Source: Belnapia rosea
Lineage (GTDB): Bacteria > Pseudomonadota > Alphaproteobacteria > Acetobacterales > Acetobacteraceae
Direction of reading: 5' to 3'
Assembly (NCBI RefSeq): GCF_900101615.1
Contig: NZ_FMZX01000001.1
Span: 620,001-684,000, forward strand
DNA: 64,000 bases
Shown: piece by piece, positions 45,752-53,889 of the stretch
How the letters are laid out: each line of letters begins with the position of its first letter
Numbering within the stretch: position 1 is the first letter of the stretch
Translations under genes and position numbers: made by a program
Notes under the pieces: model-generated
What the model was told of the DNA's origin: nothing
The model's input: only the letters and a program-made list of their open reading frames with translations
The model's database searches: none

Positions 45752-45894
45752 GACTTCGGACTTTCGGGCCGTGCCGCTGCCGGGTCAAGCGAGGGCGGTG
45801 GCGGGGCCGCTGGCGCCAATGGACCCAAGGGTCGCTGGGGCGGCGGCAAGGCGGGTCCGCTGATCACATCGAAATCGAAATCGCTGCGCTGCAT
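45748..45894 (-). CDS. 48-aa Pro/Ala-rich ORF coupled to trpG
   Basis: A short frame beginning ATG at 45894, with GGAGG seven bases before it, and ending in TGA that overlaps the trpG ATG (ATGA). The peptide starts [20 protein letters not shown] and is then about half Pro and Ala, ending ARPESPKS. It contains no tryptophan, so it is not an ordinary Trp-codon leader peptide. The strong ribosome-binding site and perfect coupling suggest its translation feeds trpG; whether the peptide itself does anything is unknown. It is too short for routine gene finders. Confidence 0.5.
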   Translation of the reverse strand: MQRSDFDFDVISGPALPPPQRPLGPLAPAAPPPPSLDPAAARPESPKS

Positions 45895-45958
45895 CTGGGC
45901 CTCCTGGTGGTGGCGCCGTCACAGGCTGGCGGGGCATCGTGAGGGTCCAGAGACACGA

Positions 45959-45981
45959 AAGCCGCCAGCGGGTGGCGGCTT
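45959..45981 (-). terminator. Terminator- or attenuator-like hairpin before trpG block
   Basis: A perfect 9-bp stem (AAGCCGCCA with TGGCGGCTT) around a 5-base loop; read on the minus strand it is followed by TTCGTG, making a TTT run with the stem end. It lies 65 bases before the 48-aa ORF and 132 bases after the amidohydrolase stop. It could end the trpE-amidohydrolase transcript or control entry into trpGDC. Confidence 0.5.
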
Positions 45982-46113
45982 GTCGGGTCTGCGAGGGTGC
46001 GCTGATCCTTAGGCCGCCGGTGTGTACCAGCGGTACCAAAATCGCGTAACGGGGATCGCGTGTTGGACCATGACCCATGTCGTGCCACGCCGGCGAGCAG
46101 CGCGCAAGCGAGA

Positions 46114-46980
46114 TCAGAAGCCGTAGAGGCGGGCTGGGTTATCGACCAGGATTGCCTGCCGCTGTGCGGCACTCGGCGCCCAGTCGCCGAGGGCATCCAT
46201 GAGGACGCCGTCATCAGGCACATCCTCCGGCGCGGCGAGGGAGGGATGCGGCCAGTCCGTGCCCCAGACACAGCGATCAGGGGCGGCGGCGATCATGGCC
46301 CGGGCCATGGCGGCCACATCGGCATAGGGAGCGCCGGCCGAGGAGGACCGGTAGCCGCAGAGCTTAGCCCAGGCGCCGCCTTCCAAGAGTCGGATCAGTG
46401 CCCGGAATGCCGGATCGTCGATGCCGCCCTTCCCGGCCTTCACACCCCCCATATGATCGATGACGAGGGGGCAGGGCAGGGCAGCCAGCACCGGTTCCAG
46501 GGTAAGCATTTCAGCAGGATGCGCGTAGAGTTGCAGATGCCATCCAAGCTCGGCGAGGCGATCGCCCAGGGCTGCGAGTTGCGCCAGTGAGGTGCCATTG
46601 CCGCTGACCGCGTTGAAGCGCACGCCGCAAGCACCGCGATCGGCCATGGCGCGGAGCTTCGATAGATCGAAGCTGTCATCCACCACCACGACGGCCCGTG
46701 CCCGATCAGGGCCGAGCGCGGCGACAGCGTCGAGGCTGACGTCATTCTCGGTGCCGTAGATGCTGGGCTGGACGACCACGGTGCGCTCGATGCCGATCGT
46801 GGCGCACATCGCGCGGTATGCGGCGAGCGAAGCCTCGGGTGGCGTATAGGAGCGGCCTGGCGAGAGCGGGTAGCGGTCGTAAGGGCCGAAGACATGCATG
46901 TGGCAGTCGGTCGCGCCGGGTGGCGGCTGCCAGCGGGGGCGGCTCGTCGTGGCGCGGGCGCCGGGGCAGGGGCGCGTCAT
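46114..46980 (-). CDS. Amidohydrolase-family (PF04909-type) hydrolase
   Basis: A 288-aa TIM-barrel hydrolase of the amidohydrolase-2 group that includes 2-pyrone-4,6-dicarboxylate lactonase. The metal/active-site motif near the start is ATDCHMHVFGP, with later VIDHMGG and the conserved VWGTDWPHPS near residue 235, whose Asp is catalytic in this group. It starts within the last codon of trpE (4-base overlap), so it is translated with it. Its presence inside a tryptophan operon is odd: no such activity belongs to the pathway. The substrate is unknown; a lactone of aromatic breakdown is one option given the pcaHG locus. Confidence 0.85.
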   Translation of the reverse strand: MTRPCPGARATTSRPRWQPPPGATDCHMHVFGPYDRYPLSPGRSYTPPEASLAAYRAMCATIGIERTVVVQPSIYGTENDVSLDAVAALGPDRARAVVVVDDSFDLSKLRAMADRGACGVRFNAVSGNGTSLAQLAALGDRLAELGWHLQLYAHPAEMLTLEPVLAALPCPLVIDHMGGVKAGKGGIDDPAFRALIRLLEGGAWAKLCGYRSSSAGAPYADVAAMARAMIAAAPDRCVWGTDWPHPSLAAPEDVPDDGVLMDALGDWAPSAAQRQAILVDNPARLYGF

Positions 46981-48482
46981 GCGCGCCGGCCGGCTGCGAA
47001 GCGCACCGCCTCCTCGGCGGCCCGGAACAGGGCACGGGCCTTCTGCTGGGTCTCCTCGTACTCCGCCACCGGGTCGCTGTCGGCGACCACGCCGGCGCCG
47101 GCCTGGACATGCATGACACCATCCTTCACCAGGGCGGTCCGGAGGGCGATGCAGGTATCCATGCCGCCATCGGCGCCGAAATACCCGAAGCCACCGGCGT
47201 AAATGCCACGGCGGGAGGGCTCCAGCTCCTCAATGATCTGCATGGCACGGACCTTGGGGGCGCCGGTCAGCGTGCCGGCCGGGAAGCCGCCGGCCAGGGC
47301 ATCGAGGGCCGAGAGGCCGGGGCGGAGCCGGCCGCGCACCTCGGAGCCGATATGCATCACCTGGGAGTAACGCTCGATCTGGAACTGGCTTGGCACGCGG
47401 ACGGTGCCGATGGCCGAGACCCGGCCGACATCATTGCGGCCAAGATCGAGCAGCATCAGGTGTTCGGCCCGCTCCTTCGGGTCGGCGAGCAGCTCGGCCT
47501 CCAGCGCCTTGTCCTCCTCCGGTGTGGCGCCGCGGCGGCGGGTACCGGCGAGCGGACGGATCGTCACCTCGCCATCGCGGAGACGCACCAGGATCTCTGG
47601 CGAGGCGCCGACGGCGGCGAAACCGGCGAAGTCGAAGAAGAAAAGGAAGGGAGCCGGGTTGATGCGGCGCAGCGCCCGGTACAGCGCGAAGGGTGGCAGG
47701 GCGAACGGTACCGAGAAACGCTGGCTGGGGACAATCTGGAAGCAATCGCCGGCGCGGATATAGTCCTTGGCTCGCTCGACAGCGGCAACGAAACCCTCGC
47801 GGGTGAAGTTGCTGGCAGGCTCCGGCAGCTTCGGCAGGCTGACCGGGGCGGCAGGGCGCGGCAATGGGCGATCGAGGGCGGCTTCGGCCTCATCCAGCCG
47901 GGCCTGGGCGGCATCCCAGACGGCCTGGAGGTCCTGGCCCGGGGTGGGCCAGGCCGTGGTGAAGAGGCTCAGTGCATCCCGCACATGGTCGAAGACGGCG
48001 ACGAGGGTTGGGCGGACCAGCACCGCATCGGGCACGCCAAGCACGTCCGGCGCCGTCTCGGGCAGCCGCTCCATCAGCCGGACCATATCGTAGCCCAGAT
48101 AGCCGAAGAGCCCGACCGCGATGGGCGGCAGGCCGGCAGGCAAGGCCATCTGCGTGGCAGCGACGGCGGCACGGAGGCTCTCCAGCGCATCTGCGCCGGC
48201 CGGCTCGAAGGCATGCGGCGCCGCGAGGGCGTGGCGGTTGAGCTCGGCCTGGCCGTTGCGGCAACGCCAGATGAGGTCCGGCTCCAGCCCGACCGCGGAA
48301 TAGCGGCCGCGGGCGGCGCCGCCCTCGATGCTCTCCAACAGGAAGCTGTTGGGCTTACCGGCGGCGAGCTTCAGGAAGACCCCGACGGGCGTGTCCAGAT
48401 CCGCCACCCGCTCCCGCCACAGCACCTGGGCCTGCCCGACGGCAAGACCAGCACTGAAGGCGGCGAAATCGGGGGAGGGCAT
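46977..48482 (-). CDS. trpE: Anthranilate synthase component I
   Basis: Makes anthranilate from chorismate, the first committed step to tryptophan. It is 501 aa. The N-terminal regulatory part contains SFLLESIEGGAARGRYS, the LLES region that binds feedback Trp in other TrpE proteins. The catalytic core shows IRPLAGTRRRGATPEEDKAL near residue 340, LDLGRNDVGRV, and FPAGTLTGAPKVRAM near 435. It is not fused to TrpG, unlike the TrpE(G) of rhizobia. It follows ppiD by 15 bases. Confidence 0.96.
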   Translation of the reverse strand: MPSPDFAAFSAGLAVGQAQVLWRERVADLDTPVGVFLKLAAGKPNSFLLESIEGGAARGRYSAVGLEPDLIWRCRNGQAELNRHALAAPHAFEPAGADALESLRAAVAATQMALPAGLPPIAVGLFGYLGYDMVRLMERLPETAPDVLGVPDAVLVRPTLVAVFDHVRDALSLFTTAWPTPGQDLQAVWDAAQARLDEAEAALDRPLPRPAAPVSLPKLPEPASNFTREGFVAAVERAKDYIRAGDCFQIVPSQRFSVPFALPPFALYRALRRINPAPFLFFFDFAGFAAVGASPEILVRLRDGEVTIRPLAGTRRRGATPEEDKALEAELLADPKERAEHLMLLDLGRNDVGRVSAIGTVRVPSQFQIERYSQVMHIGSEVRGRLRPGLSALDALAGGFPAGTLTGAPKVRAMQIIEELEPSRRGIYAGGFGYFGADGGMDTCIALRTALVKDGVMHVQAGAGVVADSDPVAEYEETQQKARALFRAAEEAVRFAAGRRA

Positions 48483-48497
48483 GGGTTGGGTCCTCTC

Positions 48498-50387
48498 TCA
48501 GGGTTGGGCGAGGTTGTCGACGAGGCGCGGGTTGATCCGTACGTCCGCCCGGTTGCGCAGCGCGGCGACATATTCGGTTTCGAGGTCGCCGGCCATGGCC
48601 TGGGTCACTTCGGCCTTCAGCCGGGCAAGGGCAGCTGCATCTGTGCCGGGATCAGGCCGGGTGACCTCCAGCAACTGGGCGACAGCGTAGCCATCCTGAG
48701 TCTGGGCCATGGTCGGCTCATTCGCCTTCAGCTCGAAGAGCGGCGCCAGCAACTCGGGCGGGATGGCGCCGTCGCGCTGGTCCCGGGTGATGGCGCCAAC
48801 CTCGCGGACGCCGAACCCAGACTCGCGCGCCGCATCGGCCAGCGACTTGCCCCCCTTCACCGCAGCGAGCAGACCGGCCGCACGCTCCTCCTGGGAGCGG
48901 CGCCGCGCCTCGGCGATGAAGGCCTCGCGCACCAGCGGCTCGACGCTCTCGAAGGGGCGGAGCGCAGGCGGGCTGATCTCCTTGATATCCACGGCAACGA
49001 AACCGGCCTCGGTTTCGGCCAGGCGGGGAGCGGCGCCTTTTTCGGCTGTGAAGATGGCGCGCAGCAGGGGGGCACGGGCCGCCTCGATCACTGGCAACTC
49101 GACCGGCTTGTCTTCCGGGTCCATGCCATTGGCATCGGTGCGGATGGCGGCGAAGCCGAGATTGAAGCGTTGCGCCACCTCGGCCAGCGTCGCACCGCCG
49201 GCCAGCGCGTCCTCGACCTGGTTGGCGCGCTCGAAGGCGAGGTCGGCGGCCTTTTCGGCGGTCAGGTCGGTGCGGATCTGGTCACGAACCTCGGTGAGAG
49301 GACGGGTCGCGCCGGGTTCGGCGCTCTCCACCTTGAGGATATGCCAGCCGAAATCGGTCCTGATCGGCGCGGTGACACTGCCCACCGCAGTGCCGAAGGC
49401 TGCTTCAGCGAGCTGCGGAAAGGGCAGGCCGGCGCGGTCGAGCGAACCGAGCTCCAGCGCCTGGCCGCCGGCAGCCTCTGCCTCCCGCGTGACGGCGGCG
49501 AAATCGGCGCCGCCGGACCATGCGGCGGCGATGGCCTTTGCCTTCTCCTCGTCCTGCACCAGGACCTGGGCGAGCGCCCGGCGCTCCGGCGTCTCGAACT
49601 GGTTGCGGCGGGACTCGTAGGCCGCGGCGATGTCGGCGTCGGAGATCTCCACCTCACGGCTGATGCGCTCGGCGGTCAGCACGGCGACGCTCGCCTCCCG
49701 GTATTCGGGCGTGGAGAAGCGGTCCGGATTATTCTCATGAAAACGGCGGAGCTGCGCTTCCTCCGGTGCCGGCGGCTCTGGCGCGGCGGCGAGGGGGAGG
49801 GTCACGAGGGCGGCACTCCGCTGTTCCAGCTGCCACTGCAACAGCGGCTTTGTCAGCACCTCCGGCGCGGTGGCACCCGAGCGGACCGCGAGTGCGAGCT
49901 GCTGGCGGGCAAGGTCGGCGCGGACGAGGGCCAGGAAGGTGCCTTCGGTCATGTCATTGGTGCGGAGGAAATTCTCGAAGACCGCGCGCTCGAACTGCCC
50001 GCTCATGCCGCGAAAGCCCTGGATCGAGAAGATGAAATCCCGCACCGCCTCATCCGGCACGGTGATGCCGAGGTCCCGCGCCTCTCCGCGCAGCACCCGG
50101 TCGAGGACGAGTTGCTCGATCGCCTGCTGGGCCACGGCACGGCGAATGCGCGGATCGTTCTCGAACTGGCCGCCGACCTGGCGGGAGAGGCGCTGCATCT
50201 CCCGGCGCACCGCCGCCTGGGCCTCGTCCATTTCGATGGGCGTGCCGCCGACCCGGGCCACGGCGGTGTCCTGGCCGAAATTGCGGATCGTGTCGCCGAT
50301 GCCCCAGACCGCGAAGGAGCTGATCAGCAGAACGAACAGCAGCTTGGCGACCCAGGTGGAGGCGAGGCGGCGAAGGGCAGTGAGCAT
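48498..50387 (-). CDS. ppiD: Periplasmic folding chaperone, PpiD-like
   Basis: A membrane-anchored SurA/PpiD-type chaperone of 629 aa. One N-terminal helix (about residues 14-30, AKLLFVLLISSFAVWGIGD) anchors it with the rest in the periplasm. A SurA-N-like chaperone part follows. A parvulin-type domain spans about 260-360 (ALAQVLVQDEEKAKAIAAAW; SVTAPIRTDFGWHILKVE). The start at 50387 gives the conserved MLTALRRLASTWVAK; the frame upstream is antisense to tpiA. It stands divergent from tpiA, an arrangement kept in many alphaproteobacteria. Confidence 0.93.
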   Translation of the reverse strand: MLTALRRLASTWVAKLLFVLLISSFAVWGIGDTIRNFGQDTAVARVGGTPIEMDEAQAAVRREMQRLSRQVGGQFENDPRIRRAVAQQAIEQLVLDRVLRGEARDLGITVPDEAVRDFIFSIQGFRGMSGQFERAVFENFLRTNDMTEGTFLALVRADLARQQLALAVRSGATAPEVLTKPLLQWQLEQRSAALVTLPLAAAPEPPAPEEAQLRRFHENNPDRFSTPEYREASVAVLTAERISREVEISDADIAAAYESRRNQFETPERRALAQVLVQDEEKAKAIAAAWSGGADFAAVTREAEAAGGQALELGSLDRAGLPFPQLAEAAFGTAVGSVTAPIRTDFGWHILKVESAEPGATRPLTEVRDQIRTDLTAEKAADLAFERANQVEDALAGGATLAEVAQRFNLGFAAIRTDANGMDPEDKPVELPVIEAARAPLLRAIFTAEKGAAPRLAETEAGFVAVDIKEISPPALRPFESVEPLVREAFIAEARRRSQEERAAGLLAAVKGGKSLADAARESGFGVREVGAITRDQRDGAIPPELLAPLFELKANEPTMAQTQDGYAVAQLLEVTRPDPGTDAAALARLKAEVTQAMAGDLETEYVAALRNRADVRINPRLVDNLAQP

Positions 50388-50492
50388 GATGGTCCGTCTG
50401 TGATCCGGGCTGGGTCCATAGCCGAGCCCTCGGCCGTTGCCAAACGAAGCGGTGACGGATACCGCATTTCTCTCAACAGAGAGGATCCCGCC

Positions 50493-51251
50493 ATGACCCC
50501 CGGAGTGCGTCCGCTGATCGCCGGCAATTGGAAGATGCACGGGACGCTGCGGGAGGCAACCGCCCTTGCGGAAGCCGTGCAGACCGGCGCGAAGCCGGGA
50601 GCCGAGCTGCTGGTCTGCCCACCCTTTCCCTACTTGGTGCCCGTGGGCGGAGCCCTGGCCAAGGGCGGGGTGGCGCTGGGCGGGCAGGACTGTCATGCGG
50701 CGACCAAGGGGGCCCATACCGGCGATGTGGCCGCGCCCATGCTGCGGGACGTCGGGGCAACCTATGTGATCCTCGGCCATTCCGAGCGCCGGGCTGATCA
50801 TGGCGAGACGGATGCCGTGGTGCGGGCCAAGGCGGAGGCTGCACTGGCTGCGGGCCTGATCCCCATTGTCTGTGTCGGCGAGAGCGAGGCGCAGCGGCTG
50901 GCGGGCGAGGCGGAGCCTGTGGTCACCGGGCAACTGGCCGGCAGCCTGCCTGACGGTTTCGCCGCGGCGGGTGGCGTCGTCGCCTATGAGCCGGTTTGGG
51001 CCATCGGCACCGGGCGGACCCCGACCGAGCCGGATATCGCGGCCATCCATGCTGCCATCCGCGGCAATCTGGAGTCCCGGTTCAGCGAGGCCGGCAGTGC
51101 TTTGCGCATCCTCTATGGTGGTTCGGTCAAGCCGGGGAATGCCGCGAGCATCCTGGCGCTCGCCCATGTCGATGGGGCGCTGGTGGGCGGTGCCAGCCTG
51201 GTCGCGGCTGACTTCCTGGCCATTGCCGCAGGGGTACCCGCCGCCACGTGA
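50493..51251 (+). CDS. tpiA: Triose-phosphate isomerase
   Basis: Glycolytic isomerase of 252 aa. Catalytic residues are all visible: Asn/Lys in IAGNWKMHG (residues 9-17), His in ILGHSERR (near 95), Glu in AYEPVWAIGTG (near 165), and the phosphate loop LYGGSVKPGN (near 210). The start at 50493 is set by this N-terminus; a very long frame runs upstream only as antisense of ppiD and trpE. Its stop overlaps the GTG start of the deacetylase gene by 4 bases. secG, the usual downstream partner, is missing. Confidence 0.97.
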   Translation: MTPGVRPLIAGNWKMHGTLREATALAEAVQTGAKPGAELLVCPPFPYLVPVGGALAKGGVALGGQDCHAATKGAHTGDVAAPMLRDVGATYVILGHSERRADHGETDAVVRAKAEAALAAGLIPIVCVGESEAQRLAGEAEPVVTGQLAGSLPDGFAAAGGVVAYEPVWAIGTGRTPTEPDIAAIHAAIRGNLESRFSEAGSALRILYGGSVKPGNAASILALAHVDGALVGGASLVAADFLAIAAGVPAAT

Positions 51252-52369
51252 CGCCGCTTCTCATCGGTTCGGAGATCTACCGGCATTCTTCCTATGGGCC
51301 GAAGCACCCATTGGCGATCCCACGGGTTTCAACGGCGCTCGACCTGATCGAAGCCATGGGATGGTTGCCGGGAGGGGGATGGATCGAGGCGCCGAAGGCG
51401 AGCCCGGCGGAGCTCGCCCGCTTCCATGCGCCGGACTACATCGCAGCGTTGCAGCGGGCGGAGGCGGCGCAGCAAGCCGACCCGGATGATCAGGCGCGCT
51501 ACCATATCGGCGCGCATGGCAACCCGGTTTATCGGGAGGTCTTCTCCAGGCCAGCGACGAGCGCGGGGGGCTGCATGCTGGCGGCCCGCCTCACGGCTGG
51601 GGGTGGGGTGGTTTATTGCCCGGGCGGTGGGACGCATCATGGGCGGCCGGACCAGGCAAGCGGCTTCTGCTACCTGAACGACCCGGTCTTGGGGCTGCTC
51701 ACCTGGATCGATGCCGGGCTCACCAACATTCTTTATATCGATATCGATGCGCATCACGGTGATGGGGTGGAGGATGCCTTCCGGGACGATCCACGCGTCT
51801 TCACCCTCTCGGTCCATGAGGCGGGTCGCTGGCCCTTTACCGGGCTTGCCGAGGATCGCGCAGGCGGGCATGCGCGGAACCTGCCGGTGCCGGCCGGCTT
51901 CAACGATTCCGAAATGCTGTGGCTGCTGCATCAGGCGATCCTGCCCATCGCCCGCCACCTCAGGCCGCAGGCCATCATGCTGCAATGCGGGGCGGATGCC
52001 CTGGACGAGGATCCGCTGTCACGCCTTTCCCTCTCCAACAATGCCCATTGGGGCGTGGTGCGGGCGCTGATGGGGGCGGCACCGAGGCTGCTGGTGCTGG
52101 GCGGTGGCGGCTACAATCCCTGGACGGTCGGGCGTTGCTGGGCAGGGGTCTGGGCCATGCTCAACGACTTTCCCATTCCCGAACGCTTGCCGCTGGCGGC
52201 TGAGCAGGTACTGCGAGGACTGCGCTTCGGCCGGGCAGCGGGGCGGAACCCGCCGGAGCACTGGTTCACCACGCTGCGGGATGTGCCACGGCCCGGTGTG
52301 GTGCGGGCAGCGGTGCAGCGGGTGGCCGCGGCAGCGACGCGCGACCTGCCGGCGCCGTATACATCATGA
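51248..52369 (+). CDS. Class I histone deacetylase/AcuC-like deacetylase
   Basis: A 373-aa zinc deacetylase of the arginase-deacetylase fold. The active site shows the tandem His of CPGGGTHHGRPDQASGFCYL, the zinc ligands in YIDIDAHHGDGVEDAF, and the third aspartate in QCGADALDEDPLS, followed by GGGGYN with its glycine loop. Such bacterial enzymes deacetylate proteins (AcuC acts on acetyl-CoA synthetase) or small acetylated amines. Translation starts at GTG 51248, overlapping the tpiA stop, so the two are coupled. That suggests, without proof, a target in central carbon metabolism. Confidence 0.88.
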   Translation: MTPLLIGSEIYRHSSYGPKHPLAIPRVSTALDLIEAMGWLPGGGWIEAPKASPAELARFHAPDYIAALQRAEAAQQADPDDQARYHIGAHGNPVYREVFSRPATSAGGCMLAARLTAGGGVVYCPGGGTHHGRPDQASGFCYLNDPVLGLLTWIDAGLTNILYIDIDAHHGDGVEDAFRDDPRVFTLSVHEAGRWPFTGLAEDRAGGHARNLPVPAGFNDSEMLWLLHQAILPIARHLRPQAIMLQCGADALDEDPLSRLSLSNNAHWGVVRALMGAAPRLLVLGGGGYNPWTVGRCWAGVWAMLNDFPIPERLPLAAEQVLRGLRFGRAAGRNPPEHWFTTLRDVPRPGVVRAAVQRVAAAATRDLPAPYTS

Positions 52370-52484
52370 ACCCAGAAGATATTGGTGATGTCCTAGCGTG
52401 AGATGTCATGCAGTACCCGGCCATGCTGCGTGAGTTACTGGCAGGGTGCTGAAGCCGCGGCTGCGCTGGGTGACGGAGGCGGTG

Positions 52485-53375
52485 CTAGATTGGCAGATCG
52501 AGCACCGCCCGGGCGAAGGCCTCCGGCGCCTCCTGCGGAACATTATGACCGATCCCAGGCAGCACGCGGCGCTCATAGGGACCGGTGAAGTAGCGGTGGT
52601 GACCGGCTGAGGCTTCGGCCGGCCCAACGCCATCCGCGCCGCCATGCGGCGCGATGGTCGGGACGGTGATGCGAGGCTGACGGGAGAGGGCGACTTCGAC
52701 TTCCTCCAGGGCGGGGTCGCCAGCGGCATAGCCGAAGCGGTGGCGGTAGGACTGGATGACGACCCGGACGAAATCAGGGTTGTCGAAGGCGGCGGCACTG
52801 GCGGCGAAGGTCGTTTCATCGAAGTGCCATTCCGGTGACCAGAGGCGCCAGAGCAGGCGGGCGATGCCGCGGCGATCGGCCTCGAGCCCAGCGCGGCCAC
52901 GCTCGCTATGGAAATAATACTGGTACCAGAGCCGGCGTTCCTGCTCTGGCGCCGCGGGGCGCGCAGAGGCGGCGATGTCCTGGATGTTGTAGCCGGTGCA
53001 GGAGACGAGGCCCGAGACGCGCTCGGGCCAAAGCGCCGCCAGGATGCAGGCGGCGCGGCCGCCCCAATCATAGCCGGCAACTGTGGCGCGTGGGATCGCC
53101 AAGGCGTCGAGCAACTCGAGCAGATCCTGCCCCAGCGCTGCTTGCTGGCCGGAGCGTGGCGTCTCTGCCGCGAGGAAGCGCGTGGGGCCATAGCCGCGCA
53201 GATAGGGGACGATGCAGCGCCGGCCGGCCGCGACCAAGGGTGGCACCACCTCGGCATAGGCCGCTGGCGCGTAAGGGAAGCCATGCAGGAGGACGACAGG
53301 CGGCCCATCGGGCGGGCCGTGCTCCGTATAGGCGATCTCGAGCCTCGGGGTGCGGATCCGGCGAAGGTCTTCCAT
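52485..53375 (-). CDS. Alpha/beta hydrolase, epoxide hydrolase-like
   Basis: A 296-aa alpha/beta hydrolase with an aspartate nucleophile: the elbow reads GYDWG (near residue 103), not GxSxG. Together with the oxyanion motif LLHGFPYAP (HGxP) and the catalytic histidine in LPGIGHNVPQEAP, this is the pattern of epoxide hydrolases and haloalkane dehalogenases. A cap domain of about 90 residues lies between (HFDETTFAASAAAFDNPDF). The start at 53375 gives MEDLRRIRTPRLEIAYTE. Its first bases lie 47 bases from the divergent DUF192 gene. The substrate is unknown. Confidence 0.85.
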   Translation of the reverse strand: MEDLRRIRTPRLEIAYTEHGPPDGPPVVLLHGFPYAPAAYAEVVPPLVAAGRRCIVPYLRGYGPTRFLAAETPRSGQQAALGQDLLELLDALAIPRATVAGYDWGGRAACILAALWPERVSGLVSCTGYNIQDIAASARPAAPEQERRLWYQYYFHSERGRAGLEADRRGIARLLWRLWSPEWHFDETTFAASAAAFDNPDFVRVVIQSYRHRFGYAAGDPALEEVEVALSRQPRITVPTIAPHGGADGVGPAEASAGHHRYFTGPYERRVLPGIGHNVPQEAPEAFARAVLDLPI

Positions 53376-53421
53376 GCCGGGAGTATGGCCGGTCGGCCGC
53401 AGCGGTGCCATGGTGTGCGCC

Positions 53422-53889
53422 ATGCTCCGCCGTTCGCTCCTTGGCCTTGCCGGCCTCCTCGCCACGCCTGCCCTGGCCCAGAACCAGCCGCAGCCCCGGT
53501 TGCCCGAGGAACCGCTCATCATCGTGACGCGCGATGGCAAGCGTCATGAATTCCGCGTCGAGATGGCCCTGAGCATGGACCAGCAGATGGTCGGGCTGAT
53601 GTTCCGCCCGAGTGTCGGCCCGAATGAAGGGATGCTGTTCGACTGGGGACAGCCGCGAGAATCCAGCATGTGGATGCGCAACACCATCACCTCGCTCGAC
53701 ATGGTCTTCATTGCAGCGAATGGGCATATCCACCGGATTGCCGAGCGGACGGTGCCCTATTCCCTGGCGGCGATCGACAGCCGCGGGCCGGTGCGGGCGA
53801 CGCTGGAACTGGCGGCGGGAACGGCCGAGCGGCTTGGGCTTCGCGTCGGCGACCGGGTGATCCAGCGCATCTTTGGCAATGCTGATTAG
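53422..53889 (+). CDS. Secreted DUF192 protein
   Basis: A 155-aa exported protein of the DUF192 family, widespread and of unknown function. A signal peptide (LRRSLLGLAGLLATPALAQ) covers the first 20 residues. The family core follows: VEMALSMDQQMVGLMFRPSV, then EGMLFDWGQPRESSMWMRN, then ITSLDMVFIAANGHI and VLELAAGTAERLGLRVGD-like ends. The start at 53422 is set by the signal; in-frame ATGs upstream are less likely. It ends in a 4-base tail-to-tail overlap with the transglycosylase. Confidence 0.88.
   Translation: MLRRSLLGLAGLLATPALAQNQPQPRLPEEPLIIVTRDGKRHEFRVEMALSMDQQMVGLMFRPSVGPNEGMLFDWGQPRESSMWMRNTITSLDMVFIAANGHIHRIAERTVPYSLAAIDSRGPVRATLELAAGTAERLGLRVGDRVIQRIFGNAD

Noticed and set aside
46818-51251. 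A plus-strand open frame of over 1,400 codons running upstream of tpiA
   Set aside because: Everything before 50493 is antisense to ppiD, trpE and the amidohydrolase, with low-complexity Gly/Arg/Ala-rich sequence typical of GC-driven shadows. Only the tpiA part is real.
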